Shown here: in pieces, positions 16,971 to 26,464 of the stretch
How the letters are laid out: each line of letters begins with the position of its first letter
Numbering within the stretch: the first letter of the stretch is position 1
Source of the DNA: Acidobacteriota bacterium
GTDB lineage: Bacteria; Acidobacteriota; Blastocatellia; Pyrinomonadales; Pyrinomonadaceae
NCBI GenBank assembly: GCA_019242475.1
Contig: JAFAVK010000019.1
Location: forward strand, 1-48,966
DNA: 48,966 bases
Direction of reading: 5' to 3'
Notes under the pieces: generated by a model
What the model was told of the DNA's origin: nothing
The model's input: the letters and a program-made list of their open reading frames with translations, nothing else
Database searches by the model: none
Made by a program: the position numbers and the translations under genes

Positions 16971-17954
16971 TTAGTTGCCGGGGCCGACCGGGGTGCAGCT
17001 CGGGCACCCGTCGGTGCCGTTGCCGAGGATGGAGTTGTTGCTGAACGTGCCGATGGTGCCGCCGGTGCTGACCAACGCGCCGTTGCCGACGTTGCGGCCG
17101 ATGATGTTCTGGGCAATGTTGAGGGTGGACGCGCCCGCGTCACCCGCGGTACCCGCCCGCACGCCGTTGGCGCCGTTCATCGAGATCTGGCTCGACCAGA
17201 CTTCGATGGCCGAGAAGGTGCCCGCGGTGGCGGCGTCGGAGAAGACGCCGTTCGTGTTGTTAGCCGAGAAGACGCAGTTGTAGGCGGAGGCCCTGGCGTT
17301 CGACTTCACGTGTACGCCGTTGCCGTTCTCGAGCGTGCTGGTGCGCTCGATCGCCGCCTTCATCTGGTTGCCGGAGATGTGACCCAGGGCGATGCCGTCG
17401 GCCGCGCAATGCTTAATCACGGTGTTGACGACGCCGATCCTCCCGACGGCGCCCGCGGAGGCCACGGTCGGGACTCCGTTGATGCCGTTGTTCGAGAAGT
17501 TCTGGATGACGCAGTCAATTACGTTCAGCTCCTTCCCCGACACGAAGTTGATCCCGTTGACTCCCAGCGTCGTCCCCGCGCCGTTGATCGAAATGTTGCG
17601 GATGACCACGAAGATGTTGCCGGGGGTCGCGGTGGCGCTGTCGTTGACGTTGACGCCGTTGGTGCCGGAAGCGAGGATGGAGGCTAACGTCCCGGTGCCG
17701 TCAAGCACGATGCTCTTGGTGATGGTCACCGTCCCGTAGCCGCCCGGGTCGAGGGCGTCGATCTCGCCGCCCGCGGCCGTCTTCGAGATGGCGCCGGCGA
17801 AGGTCTTACAAGGCGCGGTGCGGCTGCAGGGGTTGACGTCGTCGCCGACGCCGGACACCCACGTCCTGGTGGCCTGCGCGTTCGCCGCCGACGCCGCCAA
17901 CGTGACGAGGAGCGCGGCCGCCAGGGTGTGCAGGATGAAACGACTCTTGTTCAT
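16971..17954 (-). CDS. Secreted right-handed beta-helix protein
   Basis: An exported protein of 327 residues with a clear signal peptide (MNKSRFILHTLAAALLVTLA, cleavage after ANAQA near residue 28) and AAAAAGGAGA just before the ATG. The mature part begins TWVSGVGDDVNPCSRTAPCKTFAGAI, the 'CS..APCKT' opening of many bacterial parallel beta-helix proteins. It continues with Asn/Gly-rich rungs such as NISINGAGT, NFSNNGING and NNSILGNGT. A Cys pair (CPSC) ends the chain. No catalytic residues are recognised. It could be a surface or periplasmic carbohydrate-binding protein; being upstream of the glycan exporter may be chance. Confidence 0.8.
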   Translation of the reverse strand: MNKSRFILHTLAAALLVTLAASAANAQATRTWVSGVGDDVNPCSRTAPCKTFAGAISKTAAGGEIDALDPGGYGTVTITKSIVLDGTGTLASILASGTNGVNVNDSATATPGNIFVVIRNISINGAGTTLGVNGINFVSGKELNVIDCVIQNFSNNGINGVPTVASAGAVGRIGVVNTVIKHCAADGIALGHISGNQMKAAIERTSTLENGNGVHVKSNARASAYNCVFSANNTNGVFSDAATAGTFSAIEVWSSQISMNGANGVRAGTAGDAGASTLNIAQNIIGRNVGNGALVSTGGTIGTFSNNSILGNGTDGCPSCTPVGPGN

Positions 17955-18076
17955 TGCTGTCTCCTTTTTCCGTTAAGGTTCTTTTTCTTTGCCTTGAAAC
18001 GCGGCGCAAGCGAAAAGAGTTTGTAATTCGCCGCTCTCGATTGGACGACGGGTCATCCCGCCGTAGGGTTGGTGTG

Positions 18077-18107
18077 CGGGGGCGCCTGCCGCGTGCGGGC
18101 GCCCCCG
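18077..18107 (-). terminator. 10-bp GC-rich hairpin downstream of the small secreted protein gene
   Basis: CGGGGGCGCC pairs with GGCGCCCCCG across an 11-base loop, about 55 bp past the stop of the gene at 18163-18549. No T-run follows, so terminator function is uncertain. Confidence 0.4.
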
Positions 18108-18162
18108 TCCCGCCTTACCGTCGAGGGTCGGTAACCTCGTGCCCGCGGCGGTGCTGAAGTGA

Positions 18163-18549
18163 TTATAACCCACAGTCGGCCGCCGTCTCATTGGTGATCG
18201 TCCAGGTGGGGCTGCCCGAACCCGAGACGACGCCGTAGGAGAAGCAGCCGTTGCCGTCCTCCGCGACGACCTTGACCTGCGACTGATCCCACGAGACGTC
18301 AGGGATCGTGTAGGTCTCGCCCGCGGCGATGGGCGATTCGCCGAGTTGGTTCGGTCCCCAGTCGTCCTGATCGGTGTGCGAAAGGTAGATGTGGATGATC
18401 GAGCGCCCCGAGTTGTTCGCGATGCTGATGGAGGCCGTGCGCACCCGCGCGCTCGATATGAGCGGCAGCGCCGCGAGGGCGCAGAGGGCGGCGCAGAGCG
18501 CGAAGAGCCGGGGGATTCGGCCGTGCCTGCTGGCGTGTGAGCTTCTCAT
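18163..18549 (-). CDS. Small secreted protein of unknown function
   Basis: A protein of 128 residues from ATG 18549 (MRSSHASRHG), with GAGGAG nine bases upstream. A signal peptide is evident: a basic start, then LFALCAALCALAALPLISSA, with likely cleavage near residue 34. The mature part SISIANNSGRSIIHIYLSH looks like a beta-sandwich opening, and two Cys (NGCFSYG and the C-terminal ADCGL) could form a disulfide. It resembles small exported proteins with an 'NNTG..I..LY.S' start seen in many bacteria, whose role is unknown. It lies between the large surface protein and the beta-helix protein on the same strand. Confidence 0.7.
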   Translation of the reverse strand: MRSSHASRHGRIPRLFALCAALCALAALPLISSARVRTASISIANNSGRSIIHIYLSHTDQDDWGPNQLGESPIAAGETYTIPDVSWDQSQVKVVAEDGNGCFSYGVVSGSGSPTWTITNETAADCGL

Positions 18550-18656
18550 CTGGTAACTCCTCTCGGTCGGCGTGGTCGCGCTCCGCGCGGCGGCGGAGCG
18601 CGACTGGTGTCGAACGTGGGCGCGGCATTTCTCGGCCGGCCCGCCCAACGGCCCCC

Positions 18657-21590
18657 TTACGGGCAGCCGCCGTTGACCGTGTAGTGCACGCCGCTGTCCA
18701 CGGGCGTTTCGCCCGGGTTGTGCGGCACGACGACGCGGGCCGTGGCGCGCCCGATGTTGCCGGACGCATCGCGCACCTTGAACGTGATCGTGTAGACGCG
18801 GCCGTTGCCGTTGCCCTCGCGCTCGGCGCGGAGTTGGAGGGACTTGCAGTCGGCGGCGATGACGATGTCGTTCATGGTGTTGCCGTCGCCGTTGCCGTTC
18901 TCGTCCTCGTCGCTCGTCGCCTTCTCGATGACCACGCTCGAAACGCCGAGGGACGTGTTGCAGCTATCGGTGACGCCGGTGACGAAGTCCGTCACGGCGA
19001 ACGTCTTGTACTTGTGGTTGGCCGGCCACATCGAGGGCATCAGGCCGTTGACCGTGATGGTCGGGGGGATGGTGTCCACCACGTTGACGGTGCGCGTGAC
19101 GGTCGTCGTGTTGCCGTGCGAGTCCGTCGCCGTGTAGGTACGCGTGTAGGTGCCGACCACGTTGGCGTCAACCGAGCCGGACGTGGAGACCGGCTCCGGG
19201 CCGGCGCAGCCATCCTGCGCCGTCGCGCCGGGGTCGGTAAACGACGTGTGGCACTCGACCGTCATCGGGTTCGCGCCGTTGAGGGTGATGACAGGCCCCA
19301 CCGAGTCAACGACGTTGACGGTGCGCGTGACAGGCGCGGCCGCGTGGCCGCCCGGGTCACTGGCGTTGTAGGTGATCGTGTACGTGCCGACCGTGTTCGG
19401 GTCAACGCTGCCGGAGGCCGTCGCCGCGAAGTCGCCGGCGCAGGCGTCGTGCGCCGTCGCGCCCGGGTCGGTGAAGGAGGTGTGGCACTCCACCGTCATC
19501 GGGCTCGCGCCGTTGACGGTGATGACGGGCGCGGCCGTGTCCTGAACGGTCACGACGCGGGTCACCTCGGCGCTCAGCCCGCCGTCGGTGGCGGTGTAGG
19601 TAATTTGGTAAGTCCCGGGCGTGTGCGTGTCCACCGTCCCCGTCGTGGTGTACGGGAGGGTGGTGCCGCAGGCGCTGACGGCCGTGGCCCCGGGGTCAAC
19701 GAAGGCGCTGCCGCACTCCAAGATCATCGTGTGGGTGTTGGGGTCGCCGCCGAGGAGCGAGATGGCCGGCGGGGCGACCGGCGTGCCGGTGTCCTCAAGC
19801 TCGTCGGGCGGGAAGTTGCCGACGAGGACGGTGCGCGTGGCCGTCGCCGGGTGGCTGCCGTCGGTGGCCGTGTAGGTGATGGTGTAAGTCCCGGCCGTGT
19901 TCGGGTCAACCGAAGTCTTCCCGCCCGGCCCCGAGATGGAACTCGTGACGGCGACCGGCCCCGCGCACGAGTCGGTGGCGGAGACGCCCGGGTCTACGAA
20001 CGGCCGGCACGTGCCCACTTCGATCTTGTACGGGTTCGCCCCCGCGACGGTGATGTCGGGCGCCGTCGTGTCGGCGACGTTAACCGTGCGCGTCGTTGAC
20101 ACGGAGTTCGTGCCCTCGGTCGCGGTGTAGGTGAGCGTGTAGCTGCCCACGTCGGGGTCGCCGGGGTTGAAGCCCGAGGGGGGCGCGACCGTGACCGGCA
20201 CGCTCTGACCGCTGGCGTTGATGGCCGACGCGCCGGGGTCGTTGAAGTCTTCGCCGCACTCGACCGCCACCGTGCTCCCGCCGTTGAGGCTGATGACGAG
20301 CCCGCCCGGGTTCTCGACCGTGACGAGGAAGGTGCAGGCGCTGCCGTTCGGCGAAGTGCAGAAGACGTTGGTGGTGCCGACGGGGAAGACCGAGCCCGAC
20401 GGGTTGCTACAGCTAACATCCGGGGGTATGTACCCGGTTTCGTCGGGATTCGTCGCGTGACCGCAACTGCCCGTCTCGGTGGGCGTGTCGTACGTGACCA
20501 CGGCGCCGGCCTGGCCCGGGTCGGCGGCGACCGTGATGTTGCTCGGGCAACTGATCAGACAGGGGGACGCGAGCGCCCGGATGGAGCCGGAGGAAGTGTT
20601 GTTGTTCGTGCCGTCGGTCGCCGCGCTGCTGGGGTCGGTCGTGTCGCTGGAGACGCTCGCGGAGTCGGCGATCACGTCACCCGAGGAGACGCCGCTGTCC
20701 ACCAGGTAGGTCGCCAGGAAGGTGGCGGTCTCACCCCTGTTCAGGCTCGCGACGGTGCAGGTCGTGTCGCCCGCGCCGCCCACGCTCGGGCTGTTACAGG
20801 TAAAGACGGGGCCGTCCACCTGCGTGAAGGAGACGAAAGAGGTCTGCGCCGGCGTCGATTCCGTGAGCTGCACGTTACTCGCCGGGCTCGGCCCGTAGTT
20901 GGTCACTTGCAGCGTAAAGACGGCCTGCGAGCCCGCGGCGACTTCCTGCGCCGCCGAGCTGCTGACGACCGCAAGGTCGGCGATGGGGTTGGCGACATCC
21001 ACGACCGTGAAGGAGGCCACGCCTTGCACCGTGCCGCCGAACGGGTCGAAAAGAATGACGCGCCAGTCGCCGACGGCGGAGGCAGACGTGAGGTCGAACG
21101 TCACGTCCTGCGTGCCCGCCGACGTCAGGGCGTTGTTCTGCACCGAGACGAAGCGGGAGTTAGACCAGATAACGCGCCAGTAGGAGAGCGCCCCCGTCAC
21201 CTTGGCGCAGACGGTCTTGTCGCTATCCTGGAGGTTGAAGACGGTCTTCGGCGTCGAGCAGTCGCTGGCGTAAGTCGTGACGCCGACGGGCCCGGCCGGG
21301 GGCATCAAAGGGGCGGCGTAGCCGAGCATTGCCGGCAGCGCACGGGAGGTGCCCGACTCCGTGCGTGCTTCGCGCCGCGCCGACGCGCCCGCGGCCACGT
21401 CACCCGCCGCCGGAGCGCGGCGCTTACCTGCCGACGCCGACGACGCGGTGTAGAGCCCGCTGCCGATCAGCAACGCCAGGAGGAGGAAGGCCCCAACCCG
21501 CACCCATGCGCCAGGTCGGCGGCTGTATAGTTGTTCAAATCTGCTCGTTCGGTCGGAATATGGCGTAGGTTGAGATGGGGCGGGTTTCAT
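18657..21590 (-). CDS. Large surface protein with DUF11 and DUF5011/Ig-like repeats
   Basis: A protein of 977 residues, with GGAG upstream of the ATG. A hydrophobic segment near residues 30-50 (VGAFLLLALLIGSGLYTA) acts as signal anchor. A DUF11-type domain follows (ADLAVVSSSA to about residue 330), then an HYR-like part (CPSNITVAADPG), and five or six DUF5011-type Ig repeats of about 80 residues with the pattern VECHTSFTDPGATA, DACAG, GTYTITYTATD and TRTVNVVD. Each repeat keeps a Cys pair likely to be a disulfide. The C-terminal domain (MWPANHKYKTFAVTDF) is common at the end of such proteins. It is probably a cell-surface or matrix adhesin; no sorting signal is visible at the C-terminus. Confidence 0.85.
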   Translation of the reverse strand: MKPAPSQPTPYSDRTSRFEQLYSRRPGAWVRVGAFLLLALLIGSGLYTASSASAGKRRAPAAGDVAAGASARREARTESGTSRALPAMLGYAAPLMPPAGPVGVTTYASDCSTPKTVFNLQDSDKTVCAKVTGALSYWRVIWSNSRFVSVQNNALTSAGTQDVTFDLTSASAVGDWRVILFDPFGGTVQGVASFTVVDVANPIADLAVVSSSAAQEVAAGSQAVFTLQVTNYGPSPASNVQLTESTPAQTSFVSFTQVDGPVFTCNSPSVGGAGDTTCTVASLNRGETATFLATYLVDSGVSSGDVIADSASVSSDTTDPSSAATDGTNNNTSSGSIRALASPCLISCPSNITVAADPGQAGAVVTYDTPTETGSCGHATNPDETGYIPPDVSCSNPSGSVFPVGTTNVFCTSPNGSACTFLVTVENPGGLVISLNGGSTVAVECGEDFNDPGASAINASGQSVPVTVAPPSGFNPGDPDVGSYTLTYTATEGTNSVSTTRTVNVADTTAPDITVAGANPYKIEVGTCRPFVDPGVSATDSCAGPVAVTSSISGPGGKTSVDPNTAGTYTITYTATDGSHPATATRTVLVGNFPPDELEDTGTPVAPPAISLLGGDPNTHTMILECGSAFVDPGATAVSACGTTLPYTTTGTVDTHTPGTYQITYTATDGGLSAEVTRVVTVQDTAAPVITVNGASPMTVECHTSFTDPGATAHDACAGDFAATASGSVDPNTVGTYTITYNASDPGGHAAAPVTRTVNVVDSVGPVITLNGANPMTVECHTSFTDPGATAQDGCAGPEPVSTSGSVDANVVGTYTRTYTATDSHGNTTTVTRTVNVVDTIPPTITVNGLMPSMWPANHKYKTFAVTDFVTGVTDSCNTSLGVSSVVIEKATSDEDENGNGDGNTMNDIVIAADCKSLQLRAEREGNGNGRVYTITFKVRDASGNIGRATARVVVPHNPGETPVDSGVHYTVNGGCP

Positions 21591-22085
21591 CGGTGGATTC
21601 TCCTTTGACTCTTGAATGCTGGGGAAGCCTTGGCGGGCTATCCGATGGCAGGGGCGGGCAGCACCCTAATTTAAGACCAGGCAAGTAGGAAATTGATTGC
21701 AAGTCCGAAGAGCGACTAAGAAGTAAAGACTCGGGCTGTCAAACGAGGTCGGTAACTCTAGGGCAGCCTCCTTGTGGAGCGCCGAAGCTTTTATTCCAAT
21801 TTTGTCTTCCTGTCAACTTAAATTTGTAGACCGACGCCAGAACAAATCGTTTCCCGCCCGGGACGCGCCAGACTTTCGGCGGCGGCGTGCGGCGCGCCCG
21901 CGCCTTCAATTCATCACACGCCGCCTTTTGTTGGTTCATGAAACAAAATTGGCTTGGTACCATCGGTTATTTTATCGGGCCGGCCCGCGGCGGAAAAGAA
22001 TTTCGACCGCGCCGCGCGCGCGGCGGCACACGCTTCCCACGGCTGTTAGAAGCGGGCGGAGGTTTTATGCTAAAAGAGGTGCACG
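21591..22085 (+). other. Divergent intergenic region, no convincing gene
   Basis: This 495-bp gap separates the minus-strand surface protein gene from the plus-strand GT2 gene and should hold both promoters. It is clearly more AT-rich than its surroundings, especially 21786-21830 and 21935-21975. A 10-bp inverted repeat, CCAATTTTGT at 21796-21805 and ACAAAATTGG at 21943-21952, could be an operator pair. A TTGACA on the minus strand (complement of 21737-21742) has only a poor -10 partner. The short open frames here lack ribosome sites and family features. Confidence 0.5.
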
Positions 22086-22904
<819 letters not shown>

Positions 22905-22921
22905 CCGTAATCTGAGTTCGG

Positions 22922-23965
22922 ATGACAGACATGGAGAATATGCGAAGGATATTTGTGACGGGCGGGGCGGGCTTCATCGGCTCGGCCTTCGTCAGGCTGC
23001 TGCTGGAGGAGTTCCCCTCCTGCGAGGTCGTCAACTTCGACGCGCTGACCTACGCCGGCAACCTCGACAACCTGAAGGAGATTCAAGACGGCCGCCACCG
23101 CTTCGTGCGCGGCGACATCTGCGACCCCGCGGCCGTCCTCGCGGCCCTGGAAGAGGGCACGGACTGCCTCGTCAACTTCGCGGCCGAGTCGCACGTTGAC
23201 CGCAGCATCCACTCGGCGGCCGAGTTCGTCCGCACCAACGTGCTCGGCACGCAGGTGCTCCTCGACGCCGCGCGCGCCAAGGGCGTCGGCCGCTTCGTGC
23301 AGGTCAGCACCGACGAGGTGATGGGGAGCCTGCCCGAGCGCGACGACGCCTTCTTCAAAGAGTCGTCGCCCTTCGAGCCCAACAGCCCCTACTCGGCCTC
23401 GAAGGCGGCGGCCGAACACCTCTGCCGCGCCGCCCGCCACACGCACGGGACGGACGTGGTGTTGACGCGCTGCGGCAACAACTACGGCCCGCGCCAGTTC
23501 CCCGAGAAGTTCCTGCCGCTGATGCTTTCGAACGCGATGCGCGACCTGCCCATCCCGGTCTACGGCGACGGCCGCAACGTGCGCGACTGGATTTTCGTGG
23601 AAGACCACTGCCGCGCGATCCTCGCCGTCATGTCGAAGGGCCGTGCGGGCGAGGTCTACAACATCGGCGCGCGCAACGAGCGGCGCAACATCGAGGTCGC
23701 CGAGTCTGTCCTGGACGCCCTGGGCAAGCCGCGCACGCTCCTCCAGTTCGTCAAAGACCGTCCGGGCCACGACCGCCGCTACGCCATCGACCCGGCGAAG
23801 GTGGAGACGGAGCTTGACTGGCGGCCGCGCGAGACGTGGGAGTCGGGACTTCAGAAGACCATCCGCTGGTACCAGGAGAACGCCGAGTGGGTCGAGCGCG
23901 CGCGCAGCGGCGCCTACCGCGACTACTACCAGAAGCAGTACGGGCAGGAGGTCGGCGCGGGCTGA
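22922..23965 (+). CDS. rfbB: dTDP-glucose 4,6-dehydratase
   Basis: An extended SDR of up to 347 residues. Three in-frame Met codons (22922, 22931, 22940) compete; the third fits the family's usual MRRIFVTGGAGFIGS start and has GGAG close upstream, so the true protein may be six residues shorter. Motifs are VTGGAGFIGSAFV, FDALTYAGNLDNL, NFAAESHVDRSI, VSTDEVMGSL, YSASKAAAEHL (YxxxK) and RCGNNYGPRQFPEKFLP, which together identify RmlB. It makes dTDP-4-keto-6-deoxyglucose for rhamnose and related sugars. RmlD is encoded two genes on; RmlA is not in the window. Confidence 0.92.
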   Translation: MTDMENMRRIFVTGGAGFIGSAFVRLLLEEFPSCEVVNFDALTYAGNLDNLKEIQDGRHRFVRGDICDPAAVLAALEEGTDCLVNFAAESHVDRSIHSAAEFVRTNVLGTQVLLDAARAKGVGRFVQVSTDEVMGSLPERDDAFFKESSPFEPNSPYSASKAAAEHLCRAARHTHGTDVVLTRCGNNYGPRQFPEKFLPLMLSNAMRDLPIPVYGDGRNVRDWIFVEDHCRAILAVMSKGRAGEVYNIGARNERRNIEVAESVLDALGKPRTLLQFVKDRPGHDRRYAIDPAKVETELDWRPRETWESGLQKTIRWYQENAEWVERARSGAYRDYYQKQYGQEVGAG

Positions 23966-24005
23966 GGCGGCGCCGGCCGCCCCCGCGCGCCTAACGGCCA
24001 CCCAT

Positions 24006-25451
24006 ATGCGAGGGGAAACCGCTCCCGGCGCACGCGCGCCCGAAGACTCTTTCCGCCGCTGGCTCCGGGCGCACCGCGCGGCCGTGCTCGGGCTGCTGCT
24101 CGCCGCCTGCGGGCTGCGGCTCTGCCTCATCTTCGTCGCGCCGCACCCGAGCAGCTGGGACGGCGACGTGCGCTACCGCAACATCGCCGCGAACCTCCTC
24201 GCGGGCCACGGCTACTCCTTCGACACGGCGCCGCCCTACGGCCCGACCATCGCGAGTTCGCCCGCCTACCCCTTCTTCACGGCCGCCGTCTACGCCGTCG
24301 CCGGCACGCGCACCGACGCGGTGCGCGTCGCGCAGGCCGCGCTCGACGTGCTGACCTGCCTGCTCCTCGCGTACGTCGCCTTCCGCCTCGCGCCGCCCGG
24401 TCTCAGAGGGCGTGCGGCCTTCGCCGCGCTCGCCGTCTACGGGTTCCTCTCCTGGTTCACGTTGATCTGGACGGCGTGCCTCCTGACCGAGACGCTGACG
24501 CTCTTCTTCACGACGCTCACGCTCGCGCTCTGCGCGCGCGGGCTCGAACGCGGGCGCTGGGGCGAGTGGGCCTGTGCGGGGCTCGCGTGCGGGCTGGCGA
24601 TTCTCGCGCGTCCAGACTCCGTGCTGCTGGCCGCGGCCGTGCTTATCTTTCTCACCGCGCGCCTCCTCCGCAGGCGTTCGCGCGCGGCGGCCGCGGCCGT
24701 CGCGGGCTTCTGCCTCGCGACGGCGCTGACGCTCGCGCCGTGGACTCTGCGCAACTACCTCGTCTTCGGCATCTTCGAACCGCTCGCCTCGGAGTACGGC
24801 TGCGTCGCCGAATGCTTCTTCCCGACCGGCTACCTCCAGTGGGTGCGCACGTGGTTGAAGGACGAGACGCACTTCGACTACGCCTTCGAGCCGGCGTGGC
24901 CGACGGGCGCCACCGCCTTCGACGCGGCGGGCCTGCCGCGCGAAGCGTACGACTCGGAGGAGGAGCGCCGCCGCGTCATCGAACTCATCGGACGTTACAA
25001 CCGCGACGGCCGGATCACTCCCGAACTCGACGCAGACTTCCGCTCGCTCGCAAGGGAGCGCGTGCGCGCCGCGCCGCTGCGCTTCTTCGTGGGACTGCCG
25101 TCCTACCGCCTCGCCTCGATGTGGCTGACGGGCTTCAGCACGCACCGCCCGACGCCCTACGTGATGCTGCTCAGGGTCTTCTCCGTCCTGCCGCTGCACC
25201 TGTGCGCCCTGGCGGCCTTCGCGCTGTGGCTGCGCGGGCGGCCGTTGATGTGGCTGCTGCTGCTCGTCGTCCTCGCGCGCAGCGCCTTCTTCGGATTTCA
25301 TTACGCGCCCGAGACGAGATATATTGTCGAAGCGTACCCGGCCGCGCTCGCCGCCTGCGCGGTGACGGCCGCGGCCGCCTGGGGCCGCCTGGGCGCACGG
25401 CTGCGGGGGTCGAAGGGCGGGGGCGTGAAGTCCGAAGGCGCCGCAGTTTAA
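24006..25451 (+). CDS. GT39-like integral membrane glycosyltransferase
   Basis: A polytopic membrane protein of 481 residues starting at ATG 24006; the longer in-frame extension lies in the rfbB gene and is ignored. About ten hydrophobic segments are visible, starting with AAVLGLLLAACGLRLCLIF. The first loop carries WDGDVRYRNIAANLLAGHGYSF, matching the acidic catalytic first loop of PMT/ArnT-type enzymes. FHYAPETRYIVEAYPA near the C-terminus is the other conserved region of such proteins. It should use a polyprenyl-phosphate sugar donor to modify a lipid or protein outside the inner membrane. It lies between rfbB and rfbD, so it is probably part of the glycan locus. Confidence 0.78.
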   Translation: MRGETAPGARAPEDSFRRWLRAHRAAVLGLLLAACGLRLCLIFVAPHPSSWDGDVRYRNIAANLLAGHGYSFDTAPPYGPTIASSPAYPFFTAAVYAVAGTRTDAVRVAQAALDVLTCLLLAYVAFRLAPPGLRGRAAFAALAVYGFLSWFTLIWTACLLTETLTLFFTTLTLALCARGLERGRWGEWACAGLACGLAILARPDSVLLAAAVLIFLTARLLRRRSRAAAAAVAGFCLATALTLAPWTLRNYLVFGIFEPLASEYGCVAECFFPTGYLQWVRTWLKDETHFDYAFEPAWPTGATAFDAAGLPREAYDSEEERRRVIELIGRYNRDGRITPELDADFRSLARERVRAAPLRFFVGLPSYRLASMWLTGFSTHRPTPYVMLLRVFSVLPLHLCALAAFALWLRGRPLMWLLLLVVLARSAFFGFHYAPETRYIVEAYPAALAACAVTAAAAWGRLGARLRGSKGGGVKSEGAAV

Positions 25452-25470
25452 TCTCCGGCCTCTTTTACTT

Positions 25471-26352
25471 ATGAAGGTTCTCATAACTGGCGCGGGCGGG
25501 ATGGTCGGCGGCCTGCTCGCTGAACACTGCCGCGCGCTGGGCGACGAGGTCGAGGCGTTCGGCCACTCCGGGCTCGACATCACGGACGAGCGCGCGGTGC
25601 GCGAAGTCTTCGCGCGCCTGAAGCCCGACGCGGCCGTCAACTGCGCCGCGTGGACTGACGTTGACGGCTGCGAGCTTGACCCGCAGCGCGCCTTCCTCGT
25701 CAACTCGCAGGGCGTCGAGACCCTGGCGACGGGGAGCCGGCTGGCGGGCGCCTGCTTCGTCACCGTCTCGACCGACTACGTCTTCGACGGCCGGCGCGAA
25801 AACTATTTCTACACGCAGCGTGACGACCCGCACCCGCTGAGCGCCTACGGCGCATCAAAGCTCGAAGGCGAACGGCGGGCGCAGGCGGCGTCGGCGCGCA
25901 CGTCGGTCGTGCGCACGGGCTGGGTCTTCGGCCCCGGCGGGAGGAATTTTCTCGCGACCGCTTTGGAGCGCGCGCGCCGCGGCGAGCGCCTGCGGGCCAT
26001 CTCGGACTCTTACGGGACGCCGACCTACGCGGCCGACCTCGCGGCCCGCCTGCGCGAGCTGGCCGCGCTCGACCTGCCGGGCGTCTTCCACGTCGTCAAC
26101 TCCGGCGAGGGGACGAGTTACGAGGGTTTCGCGCGCGCGGCCGCCGCAGCCGCCGGCGCCGGCGGGGTCGAGATCGAGAGCGTCCTGACCGACTCGCTCA
26201 GGCGGCCGGCGCCGCGCCCGCGCAACTCGCGGCTGCGCTGCCTGCTCTCCGAGGCCATCGGGCTCAAGCCCTTGCGGGACTGGCGCGAGGCGCTCGGCGA
26301 GTTCGCGGCCCGCGCCGACGGGGCGCCGCGCGCGGAGGCGCGCCCCTCCTGA
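25471..26352 (+). CDS. rfbD: dTDP-4-dehydrorhamnose reductase
   Basis: A reductase of 293 residues, the usual RmlD length. It has MKVLITGAGGMVGGLL, GHSGLDITD, DAAVNCAAWTDVDGCE, VSTDYVFDG, YGASKLEGE (YxxxK), RTGWVFGPGGRNF and SDSYGTPTYAADLA, all RmlD hallmarks. It reduces dTDP-4-dehydro-L-rhamnose with NAD(P)H. Its partner RmlB is encoded at 22922; the only RmlC-type gene is far off on the minus strand at 1690-2223. The C-terminal 15 residues are Ala/Arg rich. Its stop overlaps the start of the predicted promoter for the kinase gene. Confidence 0.93.
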   Translation: MKVLITGAGGMVGGLLAEHCRALGDEVEAFGHSGLDITDERAVREVFARLKPDAAVNCAAWTDVDGCELDPQRAFLVNSQGVETLATGSRLAGACFVTVSTDYVFDGRRENYFYTQRDDPHPLSAYGASKLEGERRAQAASARTSVVRTGWVFGPGGRNFLATALERARRGERLRAISDSYGTPTYAADLAARLRELAALDLPGVFHVVNSGEGTSYEGFARAAAAAAGAGGVEIESVLTDSLRRPAPRPRNSRLRCLLSEAIGLKPLRDWREALGEFAARADGAPRAEARPS

Positions 26353-26353
26353 T

Positions 26354-26382
26354 TTGCCTCGGGGCGGGTCTCTGTATATCAT
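26354..26382 (+). promoter_or_regulatory. Predicted promoter of the Wzz/BY-kinase gene
   Basis: TTGCCT at 26354-26359 and TATCAT at 26377-26382 are separated by 17 bp. The -10 box matches five of six consensus bases. The leader of about 75 nt contains a small hairpin (GCGGTT-CC-AACCGC at 26412-26425), extended by GACG/CGTC. Confidence 0.45.
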
Positions 26383-26464
26383 TACGGCGCCGGAAATTAG
26401 CCGACGTGTGTGCGGTTCCAACCGCCCGTCCTGACCCGTCGGGTGAAGAAAAGAAATAAGAATT

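Noticed and set aside
21739..21963. Possible 74-residue minus-strand gene in the AT-rich divergent region
   Set aside because: No ribosome-binding site, no recognisable family, and it overlaps the place where promoters are expected.
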